A DNA stretch of 64,000 nt from Bacteroidales bacterium (GTDB taxonomy: Bacteria > Bacteroidota > Bacteroidia > Bacteroidales > Bacteroidaceae). The first letter of the stretch is position 1; every line of letters starts with the position of its first letter. A program made the position numbers and the translations under genes. The notes beneath the pieces are model-generated. The model was not told the origin of the DNA, searched no databases, and saw only the letters and a list, made by a program, of their open reading frames with translations. Shown piece after piece: positions 19,276 through 30,359 of the stretch. The stretch is from contig SUXS01000004.1 in the NCBI GenBank assembly GCA_015060865.1, positions 1 through 64,000 on the forward strand. Reading direction: 5' to 3'.

Positions 19276-21531
19276 TTATTTATTCATCTGTATCAATTGT
19301 TTCACGTGCGAACGTTCGCCCACTACCCATATTATATCACCTTCCTGAAATTCCAAATCAGGCACAGGCTTAATCAAAACATCTCCGCCACGATCTACGC
19401 CTACAAGCATACAGCGGAACTCCGAACGTAAGCCACTGGTCAGTACACTCTTTCCCAAAAGTACAGAATCAGGAGTTATGAGCAACTGTTGTAGATTCAT
19501 TTCGCTGTCAAACAAGTTCACTTCACCAAAATCGATCAGTTCGTTCTCTATAGCTTCTCCGAAAGCTGTAAGTTGCTCCTCATTACCAATCACCTGTAAC
19601 ACGTCGTTTGGGAAAAGTTGCATATAAGGATCAGGAATATTTATACGACGTTCACCACGTAATACCGAAACGACATGCACTCCGTATCTACGTCCCAAAT
19701 TAAGGTCTACCAAGGTCTTACCAGCCCAAGAAGACAGGGATGGAAGCTGGAAATCTGAAAGCAAGATTTCTTTGGACATCAATTGTCCTGCATACTTAGG
19801 TCGAGCCTCACCCACATGCTGCTGCATCAGTTCCTTAACGGAAAGATTATGGATAAAGTTTTGCTCCAACACATGTTGTTGTTTTCGCAATCGTCGTGAG
19901 AATACTATAGCAACGACCAATACAGCTGTAGCGCCCAAAAGCAAAGTACCTGAGGTGTTGAAATAGTGACGGATCACCAATACGATGAAAAGCACAGCCA
20001 CGCCTGTGCGCGCCAACATGAGAAGTAATAGAGGAAAGCGATTAAGGCGATTATCAGACCATAGCTCCACAAAGAGCTTCGCATAGTTGCGTTTCATAAT
20101 AATAGGACGCAGAAAAGGCGACATACATGCCAAAGTAATCACCACCCCAATCCAACAGGCCGCAGTCTTGGGAAGTATTCGATACAATAGAGGTGATAGG
20201 AAATTGGCCGACACCAGCCATATAGCAATACACAAAACCGAATAAATACCTACCACCTTGAGCATATCCATCACAATGACACGCCATTTGTTTTCATTGT
20301 TCACTGTATTGAAACTCGTAGCATAACGTTCAAGCCATGCCTTCCAATGCATAGGCATTCTATCTTCAATCCAATGTGAAACAGGATTAGAGAGGCGAAT
20401 CATATAGGGGGTAAAGAAGGTTGTGATGACTGAGGCCGAAACGATAATCGGATACAAGAAAGGACTGATAGCACCCAAGCTCACCCCAAGCGAAGCGAGA
20501 ATAAATGCGAATTCACCCACTTGGGCCAAGCTGAATCCACACATGACCGAAGTCTGCAACGATTGTCCGCCCAGTATTAATCCGAGAGCACTAAACGACG
20601 AACGAGCAAAAATAACAGCCAACGTAATTACCAAAATAGGAAGCCAATGCTCAGCTATCACTGTCGGATCAATCATCATACCCACTGACACGAAGAATAT
20701 TGCACCAAAAAGATCCTTAATTGGTTGAATGAGATGTTCTATTTTCTCGGCTTCAAGTGTTTCGGCTAAGATGGAACCCATCACAAAAGCGCCAAACGCA
20801 GCCGAGAACCCCACATGGTCGGCAAACACCACCATACCGAAACAAAGGCTGAGCGAAACAATAAGCAACATCTCATCACTTATCCATCGCCGAATACGCT
20901 GCAATATTGTAGGAATAAGATAGATGCCCACTACAAACCATAGAATAAGGAAAAACACCAATTTCAATATACTCATTAGCATTTCTGCCCCTTGAAACTG
21001 CTTACTTGCAGCCATAGTGGAAAAGAGAAGCATTAGAATGATGGCAATGACATCTTCAAGAATAAGCACACTGAACACAATACTCGTGAAACGCTGCTTT
21101 CGCACCCCAAGGTCATCAAACGACTTTACGATAATGCTCGTTGATGACATCGCCAGCCCCCCTCCTAAATAGATACAATCCATCAACGTCCATCCAAACA
21201 ACGAGCCTATGAGTAGTCCTACCAACAACATCCCCATCAGACTTACCGTAGCCGATATGATAGGCGTGCTGCCTATGCCCATCAGCTTTTTGAACGAAAA
21301 CTCTAACCCTAACGAAAAAAGTAGGAAGATTACACCTATCTCAGCCCAAATCTTGATGCTCTCTACCTCAATAACCGACGGAGTGAAACCCACATATGGA
21401 CTAGCCAAGAATCCTGCTACGATATAGCCAAGCACCAATGGCTGCTTCAAAAGTTTAAAGACAAATGTCATTATCCCCGCACAGATCAGAATAAGGGCAA
21501 GGTCTGTAATAAGTGGTGGTAAATGGGCCAT
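19276..21531 (-). CDS. Cation:proton antiporter (KefB-like) with TrkA-C domains
   Basis: 751 aa; FSLGLEFSFKKL, GSILAET..., C-terminal TrkA_C repeats. Confidence 0.92.
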   Translation of the reverse strand: MAHLPPLITDLALILICAGIMTFVFKLLKQPLVLGYIVAGFLASPYVGFTPSVIEVESIKIWAEIGVIFLLFSLGLEFSFKKLMGIGSTPIISATVSLMGMLLVGLLIGSLFGWTLMDCIYLGGGLAMSSTSIIVKSFDDLGVRKQRFTSIVFSVLILEDVIAIILMLLFSTMAASKQFQGAEMLMSILKLVFFLILWFVVGIYLIPTILQRIRRWISDEMLLIVSLSLCFGMVVFADHVGFSAAFGAFVMGSILAETLEAEKIEHLIQPIKDLFGAIFFVSVGMMIDPTVIAEHWLPILVITLAVIFARSSFSALGLILGGQSLQTSVMCGFSLAQVGEFAFILASLGVSLGAISPFLYPIIVSASVITTFFTPYMIRLSNPVSHWIEDRMPMHWKAWLERYATSFNTVNNENKWRVIVMDMLKVVGIYSVLCIAIWLVSANFLSPLLYRILPKTAACWIGVVITLACMSPFLRPIIMKRNYAKLFVELWSDNRLNRFPLLLLMLARTGVAVLFIVLVIRHYFNTSGTLLLGATAVLVVAIVFSRRLRKQQHVLEQNFIHNLSVKELMQQHVGEARPKYAGQLMSKEILLSDFQLPSLSSWAGKTLVDLNLGRRYGVHVVSVLRGERRINIPDPYMQLFPNDVLQVIGNEEQLTAFGEAIENELIDFGEVNLFDSEMNLQQLLITPDSVLLGKSVLTSGLRSEFRCMLVGVDRGGDVLIKPVPDLEFQEGDIIWVVGERSHVKQLIQMNK

Positions 21532-22754
21532 TATTTCTCTGCTACAATTTCTGCTATTTTCACAATGGTCATCATAGCTTTCTGCATGGAACCAATGGGT
21601 ACAAACTCATATCGGCTATGGAAATTGACCCCACCTGCAAAAATATTAGGGCAAGGCAATCCCTTAAAGGAGAGTTGGGCACCATCGGTACCACCACGTA
21701 TAGGTTTTATCTTTGGCTCTACCCCTATCTCACGCATCGCCTGACAAGCAATGTCAACGACATACATCACCGGCTCTATCACTTCACGCATATTGGCATA
21801 CTGGTCAGTAATTTCAAGCGTAATCGTATCGGAGCCATATTTATTATTAAGGTCATGTACTAATAATTTGAGCAGTTCCTTGCGCTTATTAAAGGAGTCC
21901 GTGTCATGATCACGTATAATATAGTTCACCGTTGTTTGTTCCACTTCTCCCCTCAGTCCTATTAGATGAAAAAATCCCTCATACCCTTCGGTACATTCAG
22001 GCACTTCATGCTTAGGCAACATCCCCATCAGTTCTGTTGCCACACGCATTGAATTAAGCATTTTACCCTTTGCATAGCCAGGATGTACATTGCGCCCCTT
22101 AATGATGATACGTGCCGAGGCTGCGTTGAAGTTCTCATATTCCAATTCCCCTACTTCACCTCCATCCATCGTATAGGCCCAATCACAGGCAAAATGCTTC
22201 ACATCAAACTTATGAGCACCAAGACCTATCTCCTCATCGGGATTAAAACCTATACGTATCTTGCCATGCTTTATCTCGGGATGTGACTGCAAATAAGCTA
22301 TAGCCGATACGATTTCTGCCACACCCGCCTTATCGTCGGCACCCAAAAGTGTACGTCCGTCCGTCACAATAAGATCATCTCCTACGTAGTGTAGCAGTTC
22401 AGGAAATTCTTCTGCAGTCAGCACTATATGATCTTCTGCCGAGAGCAGTATATCCTTTCCATCGTATTGCTCCACTATACGAGGATTCACCTCCTTACCC
22501 GTCACATCGGGACTCGTATCCACATGAGCTATAAAACCAACCGTAGGTACCGTACGGAGAGTATTAGCTGGGAGAGATGCAAAGAGATAGCCATGACTAT
22601 CAAGTGCAATCTCCTCAAGCCCCATCTCCTCCAATTCTATACGAAGCATTTTCACAAAATCCATTTGCCCAGACGTGCTGGGGGTCACTCCTGCCTCATC
22701 GGCCGATTGAGTATCAATGCGCACGTAACGCAAAAATCTGTCCACTAAATCCAT
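21531..22754 (-). CDS. pepT: Peptidase T
   Basis: 407 aa; [58 protein letters not shown]. Confidence 0.95.
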   Translation of the reverse strand: MDLVDRFLRYVRIDTQSADEAGVTPSTSGQMDFVKMLRIELEEMGLEEIALDSHGYLFASLPANTLRTVPTVGFIAHVDTSPDVTGKEVNPRIVEQYDGKDILLSAEDHIVLTAEEFPELLHYVGDDLIVTDGRTLLGADDKAGVAEIVSAIAYLQSHPEIKHGKIRIGFNPDEEIGLGAHKFDVKHFACDWAYTMDGGEVGELEYENFNAASARIIIKGRNVHPGYAKGKMLNSMRVATELMGMLPKHEVPECTEGYEGFFHLIGLRGEVEQTTVNYIIRDHDTDSFNKRKELLKLLVHDLNNKYGSDTITLEITDQYANMREVIEPVMYVVDIACQAMREIGVEPKIKPIRGGTDGAQLSFKGLPCPNIFAGGVNFHSRYEFVPIGSMQKAMMTIVKIAEIVAEK

Positions 22755-22948
22755 AATAACACGAAAATTGTGGCTAATTTACTACAACTTTGCCATACAT
22801 GAAAGTTCTGGGGCATTTTTTTTGCGACCATCTCAATTCTTACGTTCCCTTATTCCTCACCTTCATAACCTATAAAAACAGGTCTTAGAGCAAACTTTTC
22901 TACAGCGAGGGTGTTTTTATGAAACATAAACTTAAAACCTTTACTAAG

Positions 22949-23539
22949 ATGAAAAGAATATTTTTCCTCATGAGCGCCCTGTGCCTCCTCATTAACAATG
23001 CAGCAGTTGCACAATCCAACAGATCCGAACGGGAAAAACAGTGGCGTGCCGAACGGGAACGCAAACGCGCCGAGGCCCGTGCCTTAGAACAGCAACAAGA
23101 CTCTATAGCATTCAACCAAGCAATAGAAGCCCTAAAAAGTGGCAACTGGGTGCTCGAAGCCAATAATGTCAATTTCTTCAACGGCATTACACGATTCGTA
23201 TCATCCGACACCAACTATATCAGTTGCGAAAATAGTGAGGGCACCATACAGACCGCGTTTAACAACTTCACCTATAGTCCTAACGGATTGGGCGGCGTTA
23301 CCGTGCAAGGCGACATCAATGGCATCCGAATGTCAACAGACAAGGAAGGTAATGTTTACTACAGTTTCAATATCATTGGCAGTGCAGTATCAGCCACCGT
23401 ATATCTAACACTAACCGGAGGCACTAACCAAGCAAGCGCCATGATAAACCCCAACTTTTCTGGACGATCAATGACCCTTGACGGCTATCTAGTACCCTAC
23501 AGCCAAGCCTCCATTTTCCAAGGAACACCATCATGGTAG
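22949..23539 (+). CDS. DUF4251-like secreted protein
   Basis: Signal peptide MKRIFFLMSALCLLINNAAVAQ; C-terminal DUF4251-like region. Confidence 0.75.
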   Translation: MKRIFFLMSALCLLINNAAVAQSNRSEREKQWRAERERKRAEARALEQQQDSIAFNQAIEALKSGNWVLEANNVNFFNGITRFVSSDTNYISCENSEGTIQTAFNNFTYSPNGLGGVTVQGDINGIRMSTDKEGNVYYSFNIIGSAVSATVYLTLTGGTNQASAMINPNFSGRSMTLDGYLVPYSQASIFQGTPSW

Positions 23540-23565
23540 AAATACAATATCAATAACAAATGAAG

Positions 23566-23602
23566 AGGAGTAGCCTATCAACGGTAAGTCCTCTTCATTT
23601 GT
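23566..23602 (+). terminator. Hairpin terminator
   Basis: ACAAATGAAGAGGA/TCCTCTTCATTTGT perfect 14-bp stem. Confidence 0.8.
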
Positions 23603-23817
23603 TTTTCCATCAATTGCCCCACACTCACAGACAGCGGCATCAAGGTCGCATAGCAAAATGAACGTGCATCATAGCCATAGGAACAAGTAATTGCGTAAAA
23701 TCTGCGACATACTTTTTTCATCATAAAAGATGTAATATTTATCATCCCAATATCGGATGAACCAGTTTTTTTATGTAAGTTTGCACTATTATTGAAGCAT
23801 ATAACCACTAGAACACA

Positions 23818-25158
23818 ATGACCACCCTCATCAACAATGCCACCATCATCAACGAAGGCGAACAATATATAGGTAGTTTACTCATCGAAGATAATAGGAT
23901 TGCCGCTATCATCCGCGGCAATGATACTCAAGGCATTGTAGCCGACCAAACGATTGATGCTACGGGACAATACCTACTTCCTGGAGTCATCGATGATCAT
24001 GTACACTTTCGCGACCCAGGCCTCACCCACAAGGCTGACATGGCTAGTGAGAGCCGTGCTGCAGCACGAGGAGGCATAACCTCAATAATGGACATGCCCA
24101 ACTGCAATCCGCAAACTACCACCATAGAGACGTTAGAGGCCAAGTTTGCTGATGCGCAGGAGAAATGCCTCGTCAACCATAGTTTCTACCTTGGTGCCAC
24201 AACGGACAACATAGAGGAGATACGCCGTGTAGACCCACGCACGGTATGCGGTGTGAAGCTCTTTATGGGCAGTAGCACGGGCGGCATGCTGGTGGATCAG
24301 AAGGAACGTATTGAAAATATCTTTCACGAGTCGCCAACCATCATCGCCCTACATTGCGAGGATCAGGGAATCATATCGGCTAATACTGCCAAATACAAGG
24401 AGGAGACCCACAACAATGATCCTGATGTACGTTACCACCCTTTAATACGTAGCGAGGAGGCCTGTTTCCTGTCGACAGCCAAAGCAGTAGAGTTAGCCAA
24501 AAAGACAGGAGCACACATACACATCTTACATATCACCACAGCCCGCGAACTAGAGCTACTCGAAAGTGGAAATTTGCAGAACAAGCATATCACAGCAGAA
24601 GTATGCCTACCTCATCTCTACTACACCTGTTCCGATTATGCCACCTACGGTACACGCATCAAGTGTAATCCCGCAATAAAGACGGCTACTGACCGTGATG
24701 CGCTGCGTCAGGCATTGCGCGACGGACGTATCGACGTTATCGGAACCGACCACGCACCTCACCTTCTTCAGGAAAAGGAGGGTGGATGTCTAAAAGCAGC
24801 CTCGGGCATCCCCACCATACAATATGTATTACCAGCCATGCTGGAACTCAGCGACAAAGGCATCATCAGTCTTCCCGAAATCGCGGAAAAGATGGCGCAC
24901 AACCCCGCCACACTGTATAAGGTCAAGGAGCGTGGTTTCCTGCGCCCAGGCTATCGTGCAGATCTTGTACTTGTGAAGCCAAACGAACCACATATGGTGA
25001 GCGCCGATACTATCGTCAGTAAATGTGGATGGAGCCCCTTCGAGGGACACACCTTTCGGTGGAACATCACCCACACCTGGGTAAATGGCCATGCAGTATA
25101 CGAAGTAGGAGAGTTCAATGAACAATACATGGGAGAACGACTGACGTTTGACAGATGA
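23818..25158 (+). CDS. pyrC: Dihydroorotase
   Basis: 446 aa; GVIDDHVHFRDPGLTHKADMASESRAAARGGITSIMDMPN; GTDHAPH. Confidence 0.93.
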   Translation: MTTLINNATIINEGEQYIGSLLIEDNRIAAIIRGNDTQGIVADQTIDATGQYLLPGVIDDHVHFRDPGLTHKADMASESRAAARGGITSIMDMPNCNPQTTTIETLEAKFADAQEKCLVNHSFYLGATTDNIEEIRRVDPRTVCGVKLFMGSSTGGMLVDQKERIENIFHESPTIIALHCEDQGIISANTAKYKEETHNNDPDVRYHPLIRSEEACFLSTAKAVELAKKTGAHIHILHITTARELELLESGNLQNKHITAEVCLPHLYYTCSDYATYGTRIKCNPAIKTATDRDALRQALRDGRIDVIGTDHAPHLLQEKEGGCLKAASGIPTIQYVLPAMLELSDKGIISLPEIAEKMAHNPATLYKVKERGFLRPGYRADLVLVKPNEPHMVSADTIVSKCGWSPFEGHTFRWNITHTWVNGHAVYEVGEFNEQYMGERLTFDR

Positions 25159-26039
25159 AAAGAGTGTTGAGCTACTCCGTCCGTGAGGTAGCACCCTACA
25201 TCAATTGGACATATTTCTTCCACGCGTGGGGTATGGAGTCACGTTTTGCCACAGTGGCAGATGTGCACGATTGTCTGGTCTGCCAGTCCCAATGGACAAA
25301 TTCTTTTAACAAAGAAGAACGTGCCAAGGCACACGAAGCCTTGAATCTGTACCAAAACGCCTTGGAACAATTACGGCTCATGGGCCATCAAAAGCTATTA
25401 AAAACCACGTTCCGGATAGTTTCAGCTAATAGTATTGACGATGACATTATTGCCGAAGGCATACGTATACCTTGTTTGCGGCAACAACATCCCAACAAAG
25501 AGGGATACACACTCTGCTTGAGCGATTTCATACGTCCTTACTCCTCTGGCATACTAGACACAATAGGATTATTCGCTACCAGCATTGACAAAAATATCTA
25601 CGCCCTATACCCAGAAGATCCCTACCGACAATTATTGGTAGAAACACTAGCCTCGCGTCTTACCGAAGCAGCCACAGAGAAAATGCACCTAGAGGTACGC
25701 ACCAATTACTGGGGATATGCTCCAAACGAACGACTCAGCATAGCAGAGTTACACAATGAACGCTTCCAGGGCATACGCCCTGCTGTAGGATACCCTTCCC
25801 TACCCGACCAATCCATCAACTTCATCATTGACGAAATGGTCGACATGCTGTCTGTCGGGATTACTCTCACCGAACATGGAGGCATGTACCCACCGGCATC
25901 AGTCTCGGGCCTCATGATAGCTCATCCTCAAGCGCGCTACTTTTCTGTAGGCAACATAGGAGATGATCAATTTACCGAATATGCGCAACGACGTGGCATA
26001 GAAAAAGAACATCTACGCAAGTACATGCCTATAATATAA
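25155..26039 (+). CDS. Stand-alone protein resembling the methionine synthase (MetH) activation domain
   Basis: 294 aa; GIRPAVGYPSLPDQS and GMYPPASVSGLMIAHPQARYFSVGNIGDDQ match MetH reactivation-domain motifs. Confidence 0.8.
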   Translation: MKRVLSYSVREVAPYINWTYFFHAWGMESRFATVADVHDCLVCQSQWTNSFNKEERAKAHEALNLYQNALEQLRLMGHQKLLKTTFRIVSANSIDDDIIAEGIRIPCLRQQHPNKEGYTLCLSDFIRPYSSGILDTIGLFATSIDKNIYALYPEDPYRQLLVETLASRLTEAATEKMHLEVRTNYWGYAPNERLSIAELHNERFQGIRPAVGYPSLPDQSINFIIDEMVDMLSVGITLTEHGGMYPPASVSGLMIAHPQARYFSVGNIGDDQFTEYAQRRGIEKEHLRKYMPII

Positions 26040-26042
26040 AAA

Positions 26043-26062
26043 GGGGCTGTTGTCTCAGCCCC
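26043..26062 (-). terminator. Terminator of 26075..26653
   Basis: GGGGCTG/CAGCCCC with T-run on the minus strand. Confidence 0.8.
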
Positions 26063-26074
26063 ATATAATAGAAA

Positions 26075-26653
26075 TCAACATTTCGGAAAATCGCCCAAAT
26101 AGGGTGGAAGTTCTACATGTTCAAACCTATACCCAAGTCGTTTAAGTTCCATTGCTGCACCTATGCGATACATCACCTTAACAGCGCGTGCGAACACATG
26201 AAAAGCAATTGGACTCTGAGGCTCTATCTGTTCACGACGAATAATAGTAACTGCCGTTTGCGCACAACTTCGTATCACACTCTCCAAGCGAACAGCCTCA
26301 TGACTATCCAAAGAAAGCCCCAAGACCTGTTGGACAATATGCTCATCCATATCATCAAAGCCCTGATCACCATAGTACGATCGGTAAGGCATCTTCAAAC
26401 ATTCCTGCCAATTCTTATCCCAACCATGAGCTATAGCCAGTCCTAGATAGCCAGCCCAAGCAATCGAGACAGTTGGATAATCAGCAATCTGTACCACAGC
26501 ATCGGCAACATACTCTGGAGCCAAGAAATCCCAGTGACCAGTGAGATCATCTATAGCTAGCAATACTCCATCGAGCATGCCATACGAGGTGCAGATACGT
26601 AACAACTCGTTCTCTATTTTTTCCTCGAATCGATTGAGAAATCCTATATCCAT
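26075..26653 (-). CDS. Conserved hypothetical protein
   Basis: 192 aa intact ORF with own terminator; no family assigned with confidence. Confidence 0.7.
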   Translation of the reverse strand: MDIGFLNRFEEKIENELLRICTSYGMLDGVLLAIDDLTGHWDFLAPEYVADAVVQIADYPTVSIAWAGYLGLAIAHGWDKNWQECLKMPYRSYYGDQGFDDMDEHIVQQVLGLSLDSHEAVRLESVIRSCAQTAVTIIRREQIEPQSPIAFHVFARAVKVMYRIGAAMELKRLGYRFEHVELPPYLGDFPKC

Positions 26654-26668
26654 TTGAATGAATTAAAA

Positions 26669-26696
26669 AAGCCCCACAACGGAAGTTGAAGGGCTT
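26669..26696 (-). terminator. Terminator of L28-L33-DUF4295 operon
   Basis: AAGCCC...CAAC/GTTG...GGGCTT with T-run on the minus strand. Confidence 0.65.
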
Positions 26697-26719
26697 CGCT
26701 ATACATATTGTAATGTTTA

Positions 26720-26872
26720 TTACTTCTTGAGATACTCTTGTACTTTCTCTGAAGGAACCATTTGCTCATCGAAAATATAAGCGCCAGTCTTCGGAGACTT
26801 AACCATCTTAATCACTTTAGAGTAAGAACTTGACTTACCCGTTTGAAGAGATGCAACCGCTTTCTTTGCCAT
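26720..26872 (-). CDS. DUF4295 family small protein (missing from ORF track)
   Basis: 50 aa MAKKAVASLQTGKSSSYSKVIKMVKSPKTGAYIFDEQMVPSEKVQEYLKK, downstream of rpmG as usual in Bacteroidetes. Confidence 0.92.
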   Translation of the reverse strand: MAKKAVASLQTGKSSSYSKVIKMVKSPKTGAYIFDEQMVPSEKVQEYLKK

Positions 26873-26885
26873 AATCTATATTGTA

Positions 26886-27074
26886 TTACTTAATTTCCTT
26901 GTGTACTGTTACTCGCTTCAAGATAGGATTATACTTCTTCAACTCCAATCTTTCAGTTGTATTCTTTCTGTTCTTAGTGGTGATATATCGAGATGTACCC
27001 GGCATACCGCTTTCCTTGTGCTCGGTGCACTCAAGAATAACTTGAACTCTGTTACCTTTAACTTTCTTTGCCAT
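26886..27074 (-). CDS. rpmG: 50S ribosomal protein L33
   Basis: 62 aa; [41 protein letters not shown]. Confidence 0.97.
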   Translation of the reverse strand: MAKKVKGNRVQVILECTEHKESGMPGTSRYITTKNRKNTTERLELKKYNPILKRVTVHKEIK

Positions 27075-27088
27075 AATTAGTCTCTCCT

Positions 27089-27349
27089 TTACGCAATTAC
27101 TTTAATGTCGTTCGGAGTGCAGTGACCCTCAGCAAAAGCTTGCTTCAAAGCAGCGTCCAAACCTTTCTTGTTAATCAAACGAAGACCAGCGGCGCTCAAG
27201 CGCAACTGAATCCAACAATTCTCTTCTACATAGAAGAATTTCTTTCTAAACAAGTTCACCTCAAATGTACGCTTTGTTCTACGCTTAGAGTGTGAAACGT
27301 TGTTGCCAATCATGGCTTTCTTACCGGTAATTTGACAAATCTTCGACAT
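27089..27349 (-). CDS. rpmB: 50S ribosomal protein L28
   Basis: 86 aa; [35 protein letters not shown]. Confidence 0.97.
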   Translation of the reverse strand: MSKICQITGKKAMIGNNVSHSKRRTKRTFEVNLFRKKFFYVEENCWIQLRLSAAGLRLINKKGLDAALKQAFAEGHCTPNDIKVIA

Positions 27350-27453
27350 TTCTATCTAATTTTGATGTTTATTTTGCTCTGCATTCAAATTTCAGCGTGC
27401 AAAATAACTACTTTTTTACGGAATAGCCAAATAAATCAGTCATTAATTTCACT

Positions 27454-28008
27454 TTACGATTGAAATTCTTCTTTTTTCACTATTTCCCGTAAAACTTCGA
27501 GGGCTACAAGCACAGCATTTCGGGTATTTTCTTCTCTCCCTCTATCAAAATGCCGGATACAATACGTACGCATCTCGTTATGCGATATTGCCGCCACCCA
27601 TATAGTACCAACGGGAATTTTCTCTGTACCCCCCGAAGGTCCAGCCATCCCTGTTGTAGCCACGGCAAAGTCGGTGTTCATGGATTGCATAACTCCTCGC
27701 GCCATCTCTACGACCGTCAGTTCACTTACCACGCCTTCCTCATTCAACGTCTTAGGCAACACACCCAATAAACGCACCTTCACCTCCTCAGCATAAGCTA
27801 CTACGCCTCCCTTAAAACATGCTGAGCTGCCGGGCACTGCAGTCAAAGCTGCAGCAATACGACCTCCCGTACAACTCTCAGCCGCAGCAACACTCCACCC
27901 CTTGGCCAAAAGAACAGCTTCGATGGATTGGGCTATTTTATATATCTTGTCTTCCACATTTATGAAGGTTTTAGCCGATGGAAACACGCGAATACGCAGG
28001 TTTGTCAA
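27454..28008 (-). CDS. CinA C-terminal domain protein (nicotinamide-nucleotide amidase-like)
   Basis: AAESCTGGRIAAALTAVPGSSACFKGGVVAYAEEVK; ATTGMAGPSGGTEKIPVGTIWVA. Confidence 0.92.
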   Translation of the reverse strand: MTNLRIRVFPSAKTFINVEDKIYKIAQSIEAVLLAKGWSVAAAESCTGGRIAAALTAVPGSSACFKGGVVAYAEEVKVRLLGVLPKTLNEEGVVSELTVVEMARGVMQSMNTDFAVATTGMAGPSGGTEKIPVGTIWVAAISHNEMRTYCIRHFDRGREENTRNAVLVALEVLREIVKKEEFQS

Positions 28009-28999
28009 TTGAGCAGAAATCCTTATCCATAAACTTATAATAGCCTGTAATAGCTATCATGGCAGCATTGTCTGTGGTGTAGCCAAACTTGGGGATATAC
28101 ACATTCCATTTAAAACGGCGCGCATGATCAAGAAAAGCATTGCGAAGTCCCGTGTTTGCAGAAACACCTCCCGCCACAGCAACCTCCTTAATACCGAGTT
28201 CCTTGGATGCAAGGCGCAACTTCTTCATCAGAACACCCACAATGGTCGCTTCAAGTGACGCTGCTAAATCTTCCTTATTTTGTTCGATGAAATCGGGGTT
28301 TTCTTTCAGCCTGTCGCGCAGGAAATAGAGGAACGAGGTCTTCAGTCCGCTGAAGCTATAGTCGTAGCCTGCGATATTAGGCTTGCTGAATGTGAAGGCC
28401 TTGGGATTTCCCAGACGAGCCAGTCGGTCGATAATAGGTCCGCCCGGATAACCCAGCCCCATCACCTTGGAGCATTTGTCGATGGCCTCGCCAGCCGCAT
28501 CATCAATCGTCTGCCCTATCACCTCCATATCATTATAAGCCTTAACAAGGACTATCTGCGAATTCCCCCCTGAAACCAATAGACATAAGAAAGGATACTT
28601 GGGTGTATCCTTCTTAGCCTCGGGTTCTTGAATGAAATGAGCCAGAACATGTCCTTGCAAATGATTCACATCAATCAAAGGAATACCCAAAGAGCGCGCA
28701 AAACCTTTTGCAAATGACACACCAACAAGCAAAGAACCCATCAAGCCTGGACCGCGAGTAAAGGCCACGGCAGAGATATCTTCCTTAGTTACCCCCGCCT
28801 TCCTTATTGCCTGATCAACCACCGGCACAATATTCTGCTCATGAGCACGAGAGGCCAGTTCGGGCACTACTCCACCATAGTTTTCATGCACCGCCTGACT
28901 AGCTGTCACGTTTGAAAGCAGTTCACCATTTTTTATTACCGCCGCAGAGGTATCATCACATGAAGACTCTATACCCAAGATAATAATATCCGTCATCAC
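27971..28999 (-). CDS. tsaD: tRNA threonylcarbamoyladenosine transferase subunit
   Basis: IILGIESSCDDTSAAV; VNHLQGHVLAHF; VAVAGGVSANTGLR. Confidence 0.97.
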   Translation of the reverse strand: MMTDIIILGIESSCDDTSAAVIKNGELLSNVTASQAVHENYGGVVPELASRAHEQNIVPVVDQAIRKAGVTKEDISAVAFTRGPGLMGSLLVGVSFAKGFARSLGIPLIDVNHLQGHVLAHFIQEPEAKKDTPKYPFLCLLVSGGNSQIVLVKAYNDMEVIGQTIDDAAGEAIDKCSKVMGLGYPGGPIIDRLARLGNPKAFTFSKPNIAGYDYSFSGLKTSFLYFLRDRLKENPDFIEQNKEDLAASLEATIVGVLMKKLRLASKELGIKEVAVAGGVSANTGLRNAFLDHARRFKWNVYIPKFGYTTDNAAMIAITGYYKFMDKDFCSIDKPAYSRVSIG

Positions 29000-29232
29000 T
29001 TGCTTACTAATAATAAATACAAAACATCCATTTGATTAGGGTATCATCCATATACCCTACCAATACATTTATATTCGGATGCAAAAATAAAGAAAAAAGT
29101 CCGCCCCACAAAACAGAAATGAAATTAACCCTCTATGAAACACCAATACACCATCTACTGTACCTTCATATCACAAAAACAAGGAGGAAAGTTCACATGC
29201 CAATCTGCACGGCAGCAGCAAGGAAAACAAAG

Positions 29233-29272
29233 AAGTCCGTCACATAAACCCATAAGGAATAGTAACGGACTT
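29233..29272 (-). terminator. Hairpin AAGTCCGT/ACGGACTT
   Basis: 8-bp stem 3' of the minus-strand gene at 29294. Confidence 0.45.
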
Positions 29273-29293
29273 TTCAAGAAAGCTAAGTATTTC

Positions 29294-29596
29294 TTACTCT
29301 GCAGCAGGAGCTTCTTCTTCAGCAGCCTCAGATACAGTTTCCGCAGCCTTCACCTCCTCAAGAATAGCCAATGCTTTATCAAGTACAGTTGTATCATCGA
29401 TGCGAACGAGACCACCGTCAGGACCTGGCTCAAGATGGATACCCACACTTTGACCTAACTGGAAGTTCTGGCCGCCAAAGAAGTTTCTTACGGTTTCTAC
29501 AGTTACACCAAGCTCGTCGGCGATACGGTGCATACTACCATCAGGCAATGAATCTTTAAGATTGCGCAGTTCATTGAATGTCATTAACTTGCTCAT
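29294..29596 (-). CDS. Small DNA-binding protein with acidic tail (Bacteroidales conserved)
   Basis: HRIADELGVTVETVRNFFGG resembles a DNA-binding helix; AEEEAPAAE tail. Confidence 0.7.
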   Translation of the reverse strand: MSKLMTFNELRNLKDSLPDGSMHRIADELGVTVETVRNFFGGQNFQLGQSVGIHLEPGPDGGLVRIDDTTVLDKALAILEEVKAAETVSEAAEEEAPAAE

Positions 29597-29636
29597 AATC
29601 GTAAAATTTTATTATTACTAATAGTGTTGATTGTGT

Positions 29637-30359
29637 TTATAGTATATTGTTATTAATATATATCAATGCATATATCGTGATGAACACGAAAGTTAAGTAT
29701 ATGGCAGAGGTCATTATATTGACGTCTTCGACTAGGAATCCCGAACGAGTATAATTGGCGGACATATGAGCCGGACGAAATTCAATCTTATTATGCACAA
29801 ATGTATATAAAAGATACACAATCCATCCGATTGCCATACCAACAATGGCACCGCAGAGAATATCTCCCGGATAATGAACACCAAGATAGATACGCGAAAA
29901 ACTATTTACGATTGCCCATAGAAGAAGCGTAAACGATAGTGTACGATTCTTAACAAGCAAAGAAAGAAACATAAATAACCCAAAAGAATTGCATGCATGA
30001 CTCGAGGTAAAACTAAAACCTCCACTACGATATCCATTAAAGGTATCTATAAGATGCATTATCGACGGATCGTAACTTGGACGCAAACGACCAACTAAAG
30101 GTTTTATAACATCAGAAGAAATATTATCTGTAAGCAACACTGTAAGAGCAACTCCTAAAATGATGAGAAGTGTATTACGAGGAGTGGTGTTCTTAAAGAC
30201 AATAAAAAGAAGTACTGCAGCCACTGGTATCCAAACCGAAGTAGTCGTATAAATCTTCATTACACCATCCATATACAGCGAATCACTGCCGTTGAGGGCA
30301 AGCATTATTTGTTTATCTATGTCGATTAATCGCTGTATATCCATCGCTTCTGTTATCAA
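29637..30359 (-). CDS. PAP2-family phosphatase
   Basis: KPLVGRLRPS; FSFTSSHACNSFGL; SRIYLGVHYPGDILCG. Confidence 0.92.
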   Translation of the reverse strand: MITEAMDIQRLIDIDKQIMLALNGSDSLYMDGVMKIYTTTSVWIPVAAVLLFIVFKNTTPRNTLLIILGVALTVLLTDNISSDVIKPLVGRLRPSYDPSIMHLIDTFNGYRSGGFSFTSSHACNSFGLFMFLSLLVKNRTLSFTLLLWAIVNSFSRIYLGVHYPGDILCGAIVGMAIGWIVYLLYTFVHNKIEFRPAHMSANYTRSGFLVEDVNIMTSAIYLTFVFITIYALIYINNNIL

